A DNA stretch of 64,000 bases, from positions 8,457,890 through 8,521,889 of the forward strand of contig NW_025336087.1 in NCBI RefSeq assembly GCF_004798865.1, read 5' to 3'. This DNA comes from Varanus komodoensis (Eukaryota; Chordata; Lepidosauria; Squamata; Varanidae). This document shows, in pieces, positions 1-9,899 of this stretch. A program made the position numbers and the translations under genes. Each line of letters starts with the position of its first letter. Position 1 is the stretch's first letter. A model generated the notes under the pieces. That model worked only from the letters and a program-made list of their open reading frames with translations, was not told where the DNA came from and did no database searches.

Positions 1-285
1 TTGCTTGGATGAGAGCTAATGAACTGAAGCTGAATCCTGATAAAATGGAGATGCTATAAGAAAGCAATTCCCAAGTCTAGGAGTTGACTGTTTGCCCATT
101 TACTGGATCTGGATGAGGTTGCACTCCCTCTGAAGGAGCTGGTATATAGGGGATGCTCCTAGATCCCTCCATGTCACTGGATGCCTCAGAGACCTCAGCA
201 GCATGGGGTGCCTATTGCCAGCTTCATTTGGTTGTTGTGGTGAGGATAAAATGGAGACAAGAAGAACCTTGCAAGAACCAGAAAG
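1..285 (+). mobile_element. L2-clade LINE fragment (ORF2 part)
   Basis: The start of the window reads, from position 9, a peptide containing NELKLNPDKMEML. This is the conserved block just downstream of the reverse transcriptase YADD box in L2-clade LINEs (usual form NKLKLNPDKTEVL). The following 200 bases keep L2-like wording (LDEVALPL) but soon lose the frame. The 5' side lies outside the window, so the copy may be longer. It is a decayed, non-functional fragment. Confidence 0.6.
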
Positions 286-1160
286 GCAAGGCATGAATGC
301 ATTGTAACAACAGCAAGCTGTTCCATCTCATCACTGCTTGTATAGTTATTATAGTTGGATTTGTTTTTAGTAGTGTATTTGTTTAGTTACTAGTGTATTT
401 TAAATTTAATTTTATGCATTTATCTGTGAACCATTTAGGAATATTATTATACTAAACAATATATAAGTATCATTATGAAATAAATTATTTATGTGAAATG
501 GGTTAAGGTGCTAATCCATTCAGATTTTCATTTGAGTCTTTGTCCTGTAGATGGAGCTCATATGCCACACATTTATAAGTAGCTCTTGGCTTGCCTCTGC
601 CCGCTTGTTCATAGTGCAATGGCAAACCACATGTACATGTTAAAGCAAGGTAAGAGCAGGGAGGTGCTGATAGCTACCAACAGATGATAAATAAAGGACT
701 TGAGGCTTTGTACTTCGTAATATAATATTTGTCCAAGTATTAACACTGTAAAGGAATGCAATTCCATTTCTGTATTGTAAGACTGCAACCATTAATTGGT
801 AAATTAATCATCTGAAGTTTTAGCTGATTTCGTAGGTGGGAACCTATTAAACATGTGAATATGCGTGATGACTTTTTAACCAGTGAGGGCAGCAAGTTAG
901 TAGCATAAGTTTTAAAAACAAAACCAACAGATTTTAAATGATTACTCTAATGCATTGTATCTGGGTTTCCATTTGAAAGTGTCTGGAAACTTCTGCTGAT
1001 CCAAAATCATGCAGTGCAAATGTGAACAGAGACAGCTGGTATGATCTTTTGTGTTAATGTTTTATGATCTGCAGTGATTGCCATTCTGTTTCTGGACTTA
1101 AGTTGTAAATCATCCAGAGAGCTTAAGCTATTGAGCAATACAAAAATCTAATGAATACAG
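286..1160. other. No recognisable feature
   Basis: AT-rich sequence. No open frame, tRNA-like fold or repeat family was recognised in it. Confidence 0.5.
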
Positions 1161-1163
1161 GAA

Positions 1164-1625
1164 ATGAAATTTACAGTGCTGGTATTAACTTACAAAGCCC
1201 TAAGTGGTTTGAACCAGTTAACAGAAAAATTATCTCCTGGATTCTTAAATTCATTGTCAGAAGCCTTCCTCTGGGTGCCCCCAGCAGAGGTGGTGAGGCA
1301 GGTAGCTACTAAGGAGAGGGACTTTTCAGTGGTAGTACCTGGTTTGTACACTGTCCTCCCCAGAGAAGATCGCCTGACACCTTGGCGTCTTTTCAGTGCT
1401 AAGCTTATCATTATCCCAGACTTTTTATTCCTTCAGTTTTAAAATAGCATTTGTGTATTTTAAAGTATTTCCATTGTTGCAGACTTTTATCTTGGCTTTT
1501 CCTTTGGTTTTATTTTAACATTATGAATTTTATATTTTATTTTACTATGTTATTGTCTTGTATGTTTTTTGGGAAGCATCTAGAGAGCTTCAGCCAGTGG
1601 ACAATATCGAAATGTAATAAATAGA
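1164..1625 (+). mobile_element. L2-clade LINE, 3' end
   Basis: An open frame at 1164-1442 encodes a diverged L2 ORF2 C-terminus: VLTYKALSGL near its start, then the FSVVVPGLYTVLPRE block that corresponds to the usual 'FSVVAPRLWNALPRE' of other copies in this window (17.0 kb, 25.6 kb). It is followed by an AT-rich 3' UTR and a tail with the remnant of the 'GCC..CTTGAGG' box near 1590 and AATAAATA at about 1617. The copy is 5'-truncated, the usual outcome of target-primed reverse transcription. It is not a host gene despite the open frame. Confidence 0.7.
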
Positions 1626-1699
1626 CAAATGGCTGGCCAGGAAATGAGAGGATATGTAAGGCTATTTTTCTGCCTTAACATTCATGGCATTTTTAATTT

Positions 1700-1925
1700 T
1701 GTTACTTTTATATCCTGCCTTTTTTCCTCTTTCAAGGTATCCAGAAGGGCTTACATAGTCCTCCTCTCCATTTTACCCTCTCAACATATCTGTGAGGTGG
1801 GTTAGGCTGAGAGTCATTGACTGGTCCAGAGTCACCCAACAAGCTTCATGGCTGAGTGGAGACTAGAACCTGGGTCTTCTAAGTCACAGTCCAACACTCT
1901 GACCACTACAGCACACTGACACTAG
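1700..1925 (-). mobile_element. tRNA-derived MIR-like (CORE) SINE
   Basis: Read on the minus strand it starts with a tRNA-like head (GTGTGCTGTAGTGGTCAGAG, a box A relic; then a box B relic near 1865), followed by the CORE-type body containing CAGTCAATGACTCTCAGCC, AACCCACCTCACAG and AAAATGGAGAGGAGGAC. It ends in a LINE-type tail (GGCAGGATATAAAAG). At least six other copies of this family occur in the window. The head retains the shape of a Pol III promoter, but this copy is diverged and probably inactive. Confidence 0.75.
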
Positions 1926-2905
1926 GATCACGCCTTTGGCTGGTAACTGATACCAAACAGTTGCAAGAAGCAGTTGCTTCCTGATGCAAATTGATCAACA
2001 GCATAGGGTGGGCCATCAAAAAGAAAATGAGTGAGAGGAGGATTTTGTCTGAACAGCCTCAAATAGCTATTAGAGCTATGTCAATAAATCAGTTCTTTTT
2101 TTAAAAAAATCTCATCTTGCTCAAGCGCACTGTTAATTTCCAGTAGTCATTAAAGAATTAATGTGTTTTCCCTTTTACATTTGATAAAGCATGAACATAA
2201 ATGGAAAAACATATTTAATCTTGTTAGTAAGGATTATCCTGCATAACCCAATTTGTTTGGACTGCGCTTGAGTGTATTTTACTTCACTCATGTTTGTGGG
2301 CTGATTATATTTATAAAATATGACAGTGTTTTTCCCATTCTGCTCTGTGTGAAGTCACTAGCTGTGCTTTCAAAATGTTTATTATTTCAGTTTCTTTCAA
2401 AACTTGGAACATGTGGCCATTACTGCATCTGTATGTGACATTTTGTTGCTGTCACATGTAACCTTTTCTTGCAGAGAGCTTGGTGGGCTAATTGGTCAGT
2501 GATTTAAAAAAATAATAATGGGTGGTTCTAAATAGGCAGCTTTGGCATAAAGTTGTCTTGGTTCATATGCTAACTGGGACTTATGCACCATTTCTGTGGA
2601 GAAGGAACACAATGAACCTACAAAGCATGCCAATAACATCTTGTGTAGGTTCAGTGTTTCCTGGTTCTTAGAGCTTGGTTCACATAAATTTTTCCCCTCA
2701 AAAGGAGGAAAAATTTCATGCAGTCCTGGTTTGCGCAGGTGCTGCCCCTCATACAAATGACTCCTCAATTATATTAACTAGATCTGAGGCTATAAGTTCC
2801 AACAATGGCAAGTATTTAACAAATGAGTAAGTGGGTAAGAACATTTTCTCTTAGAGGGCTGTAAGAGGTGATTAAATACCTGTCAGGAATGCTACAGGAT
2901 AGACA
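1926..2905. other. No recognisable feature
   Basis: AT-rich. It contains scattered short open frames without family motifs. I see no repeat family in it. Confidence 0.5.
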
Positions 2906-2910
2906 TCTGT

Positions 2911-3062
2911 TATAGAATCATACAGTTGGAAGTGGCCTAGCAGGCCATCAGGTCCAGCTGCCTGCTCAGTGCAGGACTCATGTCACCCATCAATCTGACC
3001 TAACCCTGCTTAGCTTCCAGGATTAGGCAGGATCAGGCACTTCAGGGTGATGACCCTCCAAG
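2911..3062 (-). mobile_element. 5S rRNA-derived SINE with CR1-type 3' tail
   Basis: On the minus strand the sequence from about 3060 follows 5S rRNA: a CACCCTGAA block, then GATCCTGCCTAATCCTGGAA and GCTAAGCAGGGTTAGG (the 5S box A region, at 3002-3016 on the plus strand), then TTGATGGGTGACATGAG, which matches the 5S box C region TTGGATGGGAGACCGCC. It runs directly into a CR1 LINE 3' end: GGCCTGCTAGGCCACTTCC, AACTG and TATGATTCTAT. A 5S-derived head plus a LINE-matching tail defines a SINE3-type element. The 5S body is shortened between box A and box C and diverged, so this is not a 5S gene. An alternative is a chance junction of a 5S pseudogene with a CR1 tail. Confidence 0.65.
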
Positions 3063-3399
3063 TCCTTTCCAACCTTAATTGAAAAAAATATTTTTTTTTA
3101 CTTTTTAATTCATATCAGACACCAGTCCCTTTTTAAATTTCTGTAAGGTAACTTTATCTGCAACCTAATCAAGTCAAGCAATGAGATCCTGCTTTACTCC
3201 ACTAGCCTTTAAGGCATGAGGTCTGTGATTCAAATCCAGCTCAGCTGATTCCCAATCTGGCCAATTATGGCTGTGCTCCCTTTTCCCTGAGTGCCTTTCA
3301 TTTGGTGGCTTCTTGGCCTTTTCACCTCATCCCCTCTTCTAAAAGGTTTATCCACTTAGAGGGCCCTTGGGCCAATATATAAGTTTAATAAGGCTTAGT

Positions 3400-3634
3400 T
3401 CCACAACTTTGGCTAGAAGCAAGTATGACAAAACTAAGGCTGTCATACTTTGGACACATCATGAGAAGGCAGGATGGAGAAGACCATCATGCTAGGGAAA
3501 GTCAAAGGCAGAAGAAAAGGAAGACCAAACATGAGATAGATTGACTCTACTAGGGAACACTTCAGCTTGGATTTGGAAGAGATAAGCAGGGCTGTCATGG
3601 ACAGAATATTCCAGAGGACTTTCATTCATGAGAT

Positions 3635-3665
<31 letters not shown>

Positions 3666-3925
3666 TTTGATTTATATCCTGCCTTTTTCCTACAAAGGGC
3701 TCAAGGCAGCTTACATCGCCTCCTCCATCTTATCCCCACAACAACAACTCTGTGAGGTAGTTTGGGCTGAGAGTCTGTGACTGGCCCAAAGTCACTCAGT
3801 TGGCTCCATGGCTGAGCGGGGACTAGAATCCAGATCGTCTGAGTCCCAGTCCCATGCTCTTAACCACTACACCACACTGGCTCTCTAGTTCCCATAAGTC
3901 AGAGATAACTTGGCAGCACATAAGA
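3400..3925 (+). mobile_element. RTE-BovB-like LINE 3' end, interrupted by a SINE
   Basis: Bases 3415-3625 carry the C-terminal signature of RTE ORF2: the phrase translated as FGHIMRRQDG, then TIMLGKVKG and KRGRP, in shifting frames. The terminal 'CATAAGTCAGAGATAACTTG' motif at 3893-3912 is the RTE 3' end. The same motif ends the RTE copy at 39.46 kb (CATAAGTCAGGCTTGACTTG). The two parts are separated by the SINE at 3628-3886, so the LINE piece is older than the SINE. 5'-truncated and inactive. Confidence 0.65.
3628..3886 (-). mobile_element. tRNA-derived MIR-like (CORE) SINE nested in RTE
   Basis: Best-preserved copy of the family in the window. The minus strand begins GAGCCAGTGTGGTGTAGTGG (box A), has a box B relic (GGATTCTAGTCC) near 3827, then the CORE body with CCAGTCACAGACTCTCAGCC and the ATAAGATGGAGGAGGCG block. 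It ends in a LINE-type tail (GGCAGGATATAAATC) and an (AAAT)n tract, seen on the plus strand as the (ATTT)n run at 3632-3668. The good preservation suggests it is younger than its neighbours. Confidence 0.8.
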
Positions 3926-3944
3926 ACAGAAAGGATTAATAACC

Positions 3945-4085
3945 AATAAGAGTGTTAAACAAAGTATGGCCCAGCCTCTTTTGCCTTCAACCCCACCCAC
4001 CACTGGCATGTGGTCCCTGAGAATGTATCCAAAATTAAGTTTGGCTCTTGGCCTAAAGGAGGTTCCCCAGCCTTGATTTAAAGCA
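3945..4085 (-). mobile_element. Possible hAT DNA transposon relic
   Basis: The minus strand begins with CTGGGGAACCTCCTTTAGGC, like the 'ggggaacctc.ggccc' ends of common amniote hAT elements. It is followed by GGGTGGGGTTGAAGGC. Only one end is seen and no target duplication was found. Confidence 0.3.
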
Positions 4086-4219
4086 TGACTTACTACTGTG
4101 GAGTAGTAGCATAAGGTTATACAGTGCCTACAACTGAAGAGGTTTTTGAATGTCATATGTAGGATGCTGTTTTACTGGTTGAATTCTTAAAAGTATGTGC
4201 TCATATATGTGCAACCTCT

Positions 4220-4435
4220 ATTCTTGTTTTATTTATTTAATCCCTTGTATTATTCAAAGAAGCACAATGATCCTTCTCTCCATTGTATTCTCACAGCTAC
4301 TCTGTGAGGAAGGCTGGGCTGATACTGATTGGCCAAAAGACACCTGGTGAACCTCATGACTGAATGGGGATTGGAATATGGCTCTCTCTAGTCCCAGTCC
4401 CACCCCTTGACTGCTGCCTCATACTGTGTGCTTGC
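4220..4435 (-). mobile_element. tRNA-derived MIR-like (CORE) SINE
   Basis: Same family as the SINE at 3628-3886, more diverged. On the plus strand the order is tail (TTTATTTATTTAATCCCTTG), CTCTGTGAGGAAGGCTGGGC, then GACTGAATGGGGATTGGAAT and the tRNA-like end CAGTCCCACCCCTTGACTGC. Confidence 0.65.
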
Positions 4436-4527
4436 AGACCCTCTTTAGACGTATATTATGCCTGGGTGAGCAGACACATAGGAAAGAACAACCATGCTTC
4501 TACTGGAACATCAGAACAGGATTTTAT

Positions 4528-4615
4528 AGCTCAATTCTGTCCATGTTTACTGAGAAATAAGACACACTGCATTCAGTGGAGCTTACTCTCAACTAAACGT
4601 GTATATCTGACATTG
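4528..4615. repeat. Short dispersed repeat, class unknown
   Basis: Contains CAATTCTGTCCATGTTTACT, CATTCAGTGGAGCTTACTCT and CAACTAAACGTGTATA. Related stretches occur at 12.14 kb, 35.93 kb and 61.46 kb. The centre (usual form 'ccattgAACTCAatggg' in better copies) is partly palindromic. No coding capacity. Confidence 0.4.
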
Positions 4616-4619
4616 GAAA

Positions 4620-6200
4620 TTCCATTACATTTCAGTTACTCTCTCTGAAACATAGGTGTCACTCTGAAAACAAGGTATTTAGGACAGATTAAATTTAGAT
4701 ACTGTCTAATTGGATAATCAGATCTAATTGAATATTATAACATGTGAAACTAAAATCAGGCAGACTTCTCTGAATGCAGTTGGCCTTCTTTTGCTACTAT
4801 CTCTGAGGCACTGTTTCCTTCCCAAAGCCAATGTAAGGAGACCTTGAGTGCTTGTGTCTGGATTGCTCATTTGGTTAAAATAGCATTGCATCCCTATACA
4901 AATGAACTGAATAATTAAAATGTTCACTTCTTCACTTTCCTTTACCTCTCTGAAGTCCTTTTAAGAGTAGTTTAATAGTACTGTATCTGCTGTTACTATT
5001 ATTGCTGCTTGGTGCATATTTAGCGATGCCAGACACTGTTAAATAGCCTTTAAACCAACAGTTCAAGGTAGTTTAAGATGCAAGTAGGAGGTAAAGAATG
5101 AGAAAAGGAAAAATACTACTTTGACACCAAAAATAATAATTGTATAATATTTTAGTATTTTATTGCTCATCATTATGTGCGTTTTCTACTCTCTAGGAAT
5201 ATTTGCTAGAAATATTGGAAGAGCAGTCTCTAAAATACATTTTCTCTGCAGCGTGTCCAGAGCACTTATATTTTATTCTGCTTTCTAATTAGATTCCTCA
5301 GGATGATCTGCAAGCTACCTCTCTCCATTTAGTTTTCATGGTGTGATTTAACTGATCTTTAAACTGTGCGTTATTTGGCTTTGAGTTGCTTGGGAAGATT
5401 TAAATTGTGATGCTCTGTAATAGAAGGTGGTTTTTCTTTGTGTATGTGGGACAGGGAGGGAGGGAACAGAAGCAGGCATGGGTCATGCTTCCTGTGTTGT
5501 CCTCCAGAATCAATTAGATGCAGTGTTCATTATGGTATTGTGATGGCACCAAGAGGCTGCAGACCACATTGTTTTGCTAGCCACTGTACAAATACAGGAC
5601 AGGAGGATAATCCACAGGCTGAAGCATTAACAAATAAGATAGACAAAAAGAGAAGGGGGAAAAGATTAACATACAGCTAGAGTAAATAAAATGAGATGGT
5701 GGGTTATTTGTGTTCCAGGCTCTCTCATGCATGCTGTCCCCTCCCTTTCTTTTTAACCCTTTTATTTAATTGTTTTGGTTCTACTTCTGTTCTGAGAAAT
5801 AGATGCCACCCTGATCAGTGAATAATAGATTTAAAATATAATAAAACAAAAGAGAATGGAACTTCCAGACTATGCTAGTGAGTGGATAAACAGCACTGCA
5901 ATGAAACAATACAGGACCACAACCCAGACCTTGGCAATTAAAAGGTGGTGCCAGCCGGCTTCAAATTTTAACATTGGGAGAGCATTCCAAAGCTGGAAGG
6001 AGGGTGACATAATTTACAACTGTGGAGTTCCTACCACAAAGTTTAGGGTAGCTATTGGTTATTTCTAGCTGGCATCTAAACTGCAGCTAACTCTGTGTAC
6101 GTGGGAGCATTGGGAATGTGGGTCCTCAGTAGCCTTCACCCATGTGACTTTTTTTTTTAACTGAGGAGTTCACAAAAAAGTTTGATCAAGGAATCCTGTT
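4620..6200. other. No recognisable feature
   Basis: AT-rich, with small open frames at 5438-5680 and 5856-6068 that show no protein-family motif and no matching frame elsewhere. No repeat identified. Confidence 0.45.
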
Positions 6201-6204
6201 CTTC

Positions 6205-6790
6205 AAACTATGAGCCCAGATGGATCAGACCATAGGTTTACCAATTCCCTACAGAAGCCCACCAGATGCCTCCAGGAAGCCCACAAGTAGACTTTGAATT
6301 TAGTAGCCCTTCCCCACAATTGCCACTCAGCAAATTTATTGATTATAGCTAATATCCACTGATACAGTTCCATCATCTATGAAATTGCTTAATTCCTCTT
6401 TAAAGCTTTCAAATCAAGTGGTTGTCACCACATCTTTTGACAGAAAATTCCATAAATTATGCATTCACTGCATAATTTTCTCTAATCTGATCTGAGTCTA
6501 CTGCCAATCTATTTCATTGGATGAGCTTGAGTTCTAATATTCTCTCTTTCTACTTTGTCCACCCTATGCTTAACTGTATGAATCTCTCAGTCACTTTTTC
6601 TCAACCAAAGTCTCAAACTCTTTAGCATTTTCTCCTAGGGAATGTTCTCTGATTCTCTGATCACTTTGACTGCCATTTTATGTTCCTTTTCCAACTCTAT
6701 GTGCGAAGAGGTGACCAGAACTGTACACAGTACTCCAAATGGGACTGCAATGTAGATTTGTAGAAGGGTACTTCAGTACTTTCAATTTTG
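6205..6790 (-). mobile_element. CR1/L3-like LINE 3' region, antisense
   Basis: On the plus strand the order is CCCAGATGGATCAGACCATA, then CCACCAGATGCCTCCAGGAA and GCCCACAAGTAG, the 'catcaccacatcTTtTG' phrase near 6427, TTGGATGAGCTTGAGTTCTA, and finally GAGGTGACCAGAACTGTACA with CAGTACTCCAAATG at about 6705-6740. This is the reverse complement of a widespread sauropsid CR1/L3-type 3' region ending in 'tctgatccagcatggctc'. The tail in sense orientation also occurs at 47.04 kb. Not a gene. Confidence 0.6.
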
Positions 6791-7087
6791 TTTTTGATTC
6801 CTTTCTAAATTACCCCTTAGAAAAGCTGAATAATTCCCATGGGTGTAACCAAGCCCATAGATATGCCCAAGGTAGTTCTGATGTTTGGGTAGAACCAAAG
6901 GTGAGTAACCATTTAGTCATTATTGTAAGATCATAGAAAGCACAACAGGGTTTTTGGGATGAGTTAGATGAGTTCAGTGCTCTGATTCCTTGGCAAACTG
7001 TTTATTATTGATTGATGGATATTTTGACTTTAGACAGTGGGCAGTAGTCACTTCAACACTACCATTATTGTAAATTATGTTGCATTG
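6791..7087. other. No recognisable feature
   Basis: No motif or repeat identified. Confidence 0.4.
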
Positions 7088-7095
7088 GTCTAAGC

Positions 7096-7531
7096 CAGTG
7101 GTTTTCAACCTTCCACAGCTGGGGACTGGTGAAAACAGGAAAACCACTTTGGGGACCACTGAGGCAGAAACAAGAACTATGCACATTATACAGTATTCTG
7201 TGCATTAGTTTCCAAACACAATGCCAAAAAAAATGAAAATTCCCCAAAACAACAAGAAATCAAGCAACAGAAAATGCCAACACAAGAACAAAATAGCAAA
7301 ATCACTGTAGTGTGGCTCCCAGCCAGCTCCGACCGAGCTGTCTCTCCCCTCCCCCCCAGCAGCACCAGTGCACCCCCCACAAATGCGATGCCAACCGAGG
7401 AAGGGGTAGTAGAGCACAGCCAGCCCCCATACCAGTCTGCAGCGAGCAGGATATGCCCCCCACTCCACAGATCAGCAGGAAATCTCCTGTGGATCAGTGC
7501 TGATCCATGGACTGGTAGTTGAAAACCACGG
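7096..7531. mobile_element. Non-autonomous hAT transposon (436 bp)
   Basis: Terminal inverted repeats CAGTGGTTTTCAAC at the left and GTTGAAAACCACGG at the right. The flanks carry an 8-bp target-site duplication, GTCTAAGC (7088-7095) and GTCTAAGT (7532-7539), seven of eight matching. An 8-bp duplication with CAGTGG-type ends is the hAT signature. Short open frames inside (for example 7274-7522) have no transposase motif. GC content rises in the right half. Mobilised in trans if ever active. Confidence 0.8.
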
Positions 7532-7631
7532 GTCTAAGTGACCTAGTACAACATCAGTAGCATTTGCTGAGAGGATGGGTTTCTCTGGAAAACCCATTTC
7601 ACTGAAATACTGTATTGGTGTTGCACTAAAG

Positions 7632-7922
7632 CATGGGTCCTCAACCTAAGGCCTGCAGGCCGGATCCATCCTGCCATGCCCTTTTAACCGGCCTGCTGCA
7701 CAGGTTTTGCATTTGCTGGGCACATGTGGGCTTGCTCACGAGGAGGTCATTTTGGAGTCACTCGGAAACTATCTCCTTGTGCGCAAGCCGGCGCCTCGCC
7801 CCGTGCCCCCCCCATCTCCGCCTTGTGTGTGTGCGCCTTCCCACCAGCACCGCCTTGGTGGCCCTTGGCCACCGCTGGCACCTGTCAACTGGCCCCCTGT
7901 TCAAAAAGATTGAGGACCCCTG
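7632..7922. mobile_element. Non-autonomous hAT transposon (291 bp), exact 8-bp TSD
   Basis: Left end CATGGGTCCTCAA, right end TTGAGGACCCCTG, flanked by a perfect 8-bp duplication CACTAAAG at 7624-7631 and 7923-7930. The interior is GC-rich (GGCCGGATCC near the left, ACTGGCCCCCTGTTCAAAAA near the right). It shares its ends and inner words with the element at 39489-39826, so the two belong to one family. The overlapping open frames at 7633-7954 are by-products of the GC-rich core. Confidence 0.85.
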
Positions 7923-7934
7923 CACTAAAGGTTG

Positions 7935-9825
7935 CTTATACTAGTGCAACATAAGTACATCAGCAGTAGTGTCAAATTAATAATGCTCTTTTTTAAATTA
8001 TATGATTCTGCCTCAAGCCTGTGAAGAAATGGGATGAAAATGATTTTTTAAAAACCTGATCAGTGAGGAGAACTTCTTGGACTAGATTTGGTTGCTCACA
8101 ATACTCATTGGATCATAATGTTGGAAAGATTTTTATCTGTTCATTGGAGAAAAGGACATCCATATTCTGCAAAGCTGGAAGTAGCTCAGAATGTCTGTGT
8201 TTGTCTCATTAGTAGAGACAGGTGAAGGCTTGATTGAGCTTTCCATTGCTGGTGACATAAAAGCAAACTAGGGAGGTTAGCTGGGTTTGGCCCTGAGCGT
8301 TTCCTGGATAGGAGGCAACCTGGGAACAGAATGCAAGCTATTCTAAGCTATTTGGAAAAAGAGCAGGGTACAAGTGGAGTTAATAAATGAAATAACTGTA
8401 CTGCATCACAAATGTTTAGGCATCCAAACAAGCTTTCCTGCAAGCCAATTTTCCCCCACTTTTCTGGCTTCTTTTCAGTATGTCTTAATGATGTTGCCAT
8501 TAACAACACAATTTTGTTAGTAGTCTTGGTTTCATGACAGAACGCCTTTTTTACTGTGTAGTGAGATATACTTCACTATGAAAATGAAGCGGTTGGGATG
8601 TTTGCTTTATCCTCCAAAGTTCGTTCCCTTTCCCTTGTTAAGCCTCTAGGGTCTGCTACACATTAACTTGACTGCCCTTTGTTCCTGAATATCTGGAAGA
8701 ATAAGAATATGGTCTGGGGAGGGGGGGAGGAGAAAGAATTGGCTTCTGATGGTCAGTGTTGCTCTTTAGACATGCTATACCTTTTTTGTTGCTGAGTCAG
8801 TTCCCTTTAAAATATCACACTGTTCCAGGAATCCCTTTTTAGAAAAACATTGTCAACATGTTTGAAAGAAAGGTTTGTTTCAGTTCAGGCTCTAACTGAA
8901 CTTCATGGATATACTTCGTATATGAACTTGCACTTAATTGCATGATTTCTTCTTTACTGAGCTACACATTTTCTCTATCTTTTTCTATCATACTTGGGTC
9001 TGGGAAGTCTCAGCCAAGCTCTTCATACAGAGTGCATGATTGGCAGGGCCTTGAAAATAGACTATAGTATATTAAACACAAGCACAGATTGTTTAGGCGC
9101 AAAACTATATCCCAGCACTGAGATTTTTATTGGCTCAGCTTCAAAGCATGTTAATAGGTATAGTCTTGGCCTCAGACAAAGGCTCGATTGTTACAGTGGT
9201 ATATTTCATCCTGCTGCTACTTGGCAAAAGCCAGTGTACTTTTAAGTGAAATTTGTGTGTGCACTTGTCTGGTCACCTGGAAAAAAAGGATACTTAGCTG
9301 ACCTGTGAAAATGCAGTTAGTGTGGTGGAAGGTGAGAATGTGTAATCCTTATTACACAGTAGATTGTTAACACCATATGGAGGGGAAAGATATCATTTCA
9401 AAGCACTACAATGCCATTGATTGTGTAGCTATATGTTTAGTTTTTGTATTATAGCTGGAAGGATTTAGCCAGAGGTATTGTAATACACTTCTTAACTGCC
9501 AGACTTCATCCTTTCTCTTGTTGTTGTTCCAGTGGAGTAACATAGGAAGTATGCATGTTTGGGTTTTTGTAGCTCCAGCTAGGATCACAGTCCTTATTCA
9601 CTGGTGCAGTGGTTTTTGATTTAGCTTTGGTATCAATACAGTTTGCAAAATATCACATTTTATCCTGACCAGCAGGAACATATATCTGTTTTGAGTTGTC
9701 TCATCCCTTAGTTTTGTTATGATTGCTGCACAGACAAAGGCTTTCTAACTAAGAGTGCATTATATAGCTGAGCAGCTAGGCTGGCTTTGTAATACAAAAG
9801 AAAAATATCAGAATTCAATAAAAAA
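7935..9825. other. No recognisable feature
   Basis: Ordinary AT-rich sequence. An open frame at 8994-9245 has no recognisable motif. No repeat family recognised. Confidence 0.45.
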
Positions 9826-9829
9826 GTTA

Positions 9830-9892
9830 GTATACTGTATATTAATATACTGTATATATATACTGTATATATACTGTATATATAGTATATTA
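9830..9892. repeat. AT-rich (TATACTGTATAT)n self-complementary microsatellite
   Basis: Repeated units of TATACTGTATAT with variants. The tract is nearly its own reverse complement, so it could extrude as a cruciform or hairpin. Confidence 0.8.
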
Positions 9893-9899
9893 AGGTAAT

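Noticed and set aside
2960-3060. Functional 5S rRNA gene
   Set aside because: Shortened between boxes A and C, diverged, and fused to a CR1 tail.
3170-3250. tRNA gene or SINE head
   Set aside because: GTGATTCAAATCC resembles a box B but no box A, acceptor stem or family body was found.
3800-3886. tRNA gene
   Set aside because: Box A and B are those of a SINE head. The arms do not pair as a tRNA and the CORE body follows.
7274-7954. Proline-rich open frames near 7.3-7.9 kb
   Set aside because: They lie inside non-autonomous hAT elements and reflect their GC-rich cores.
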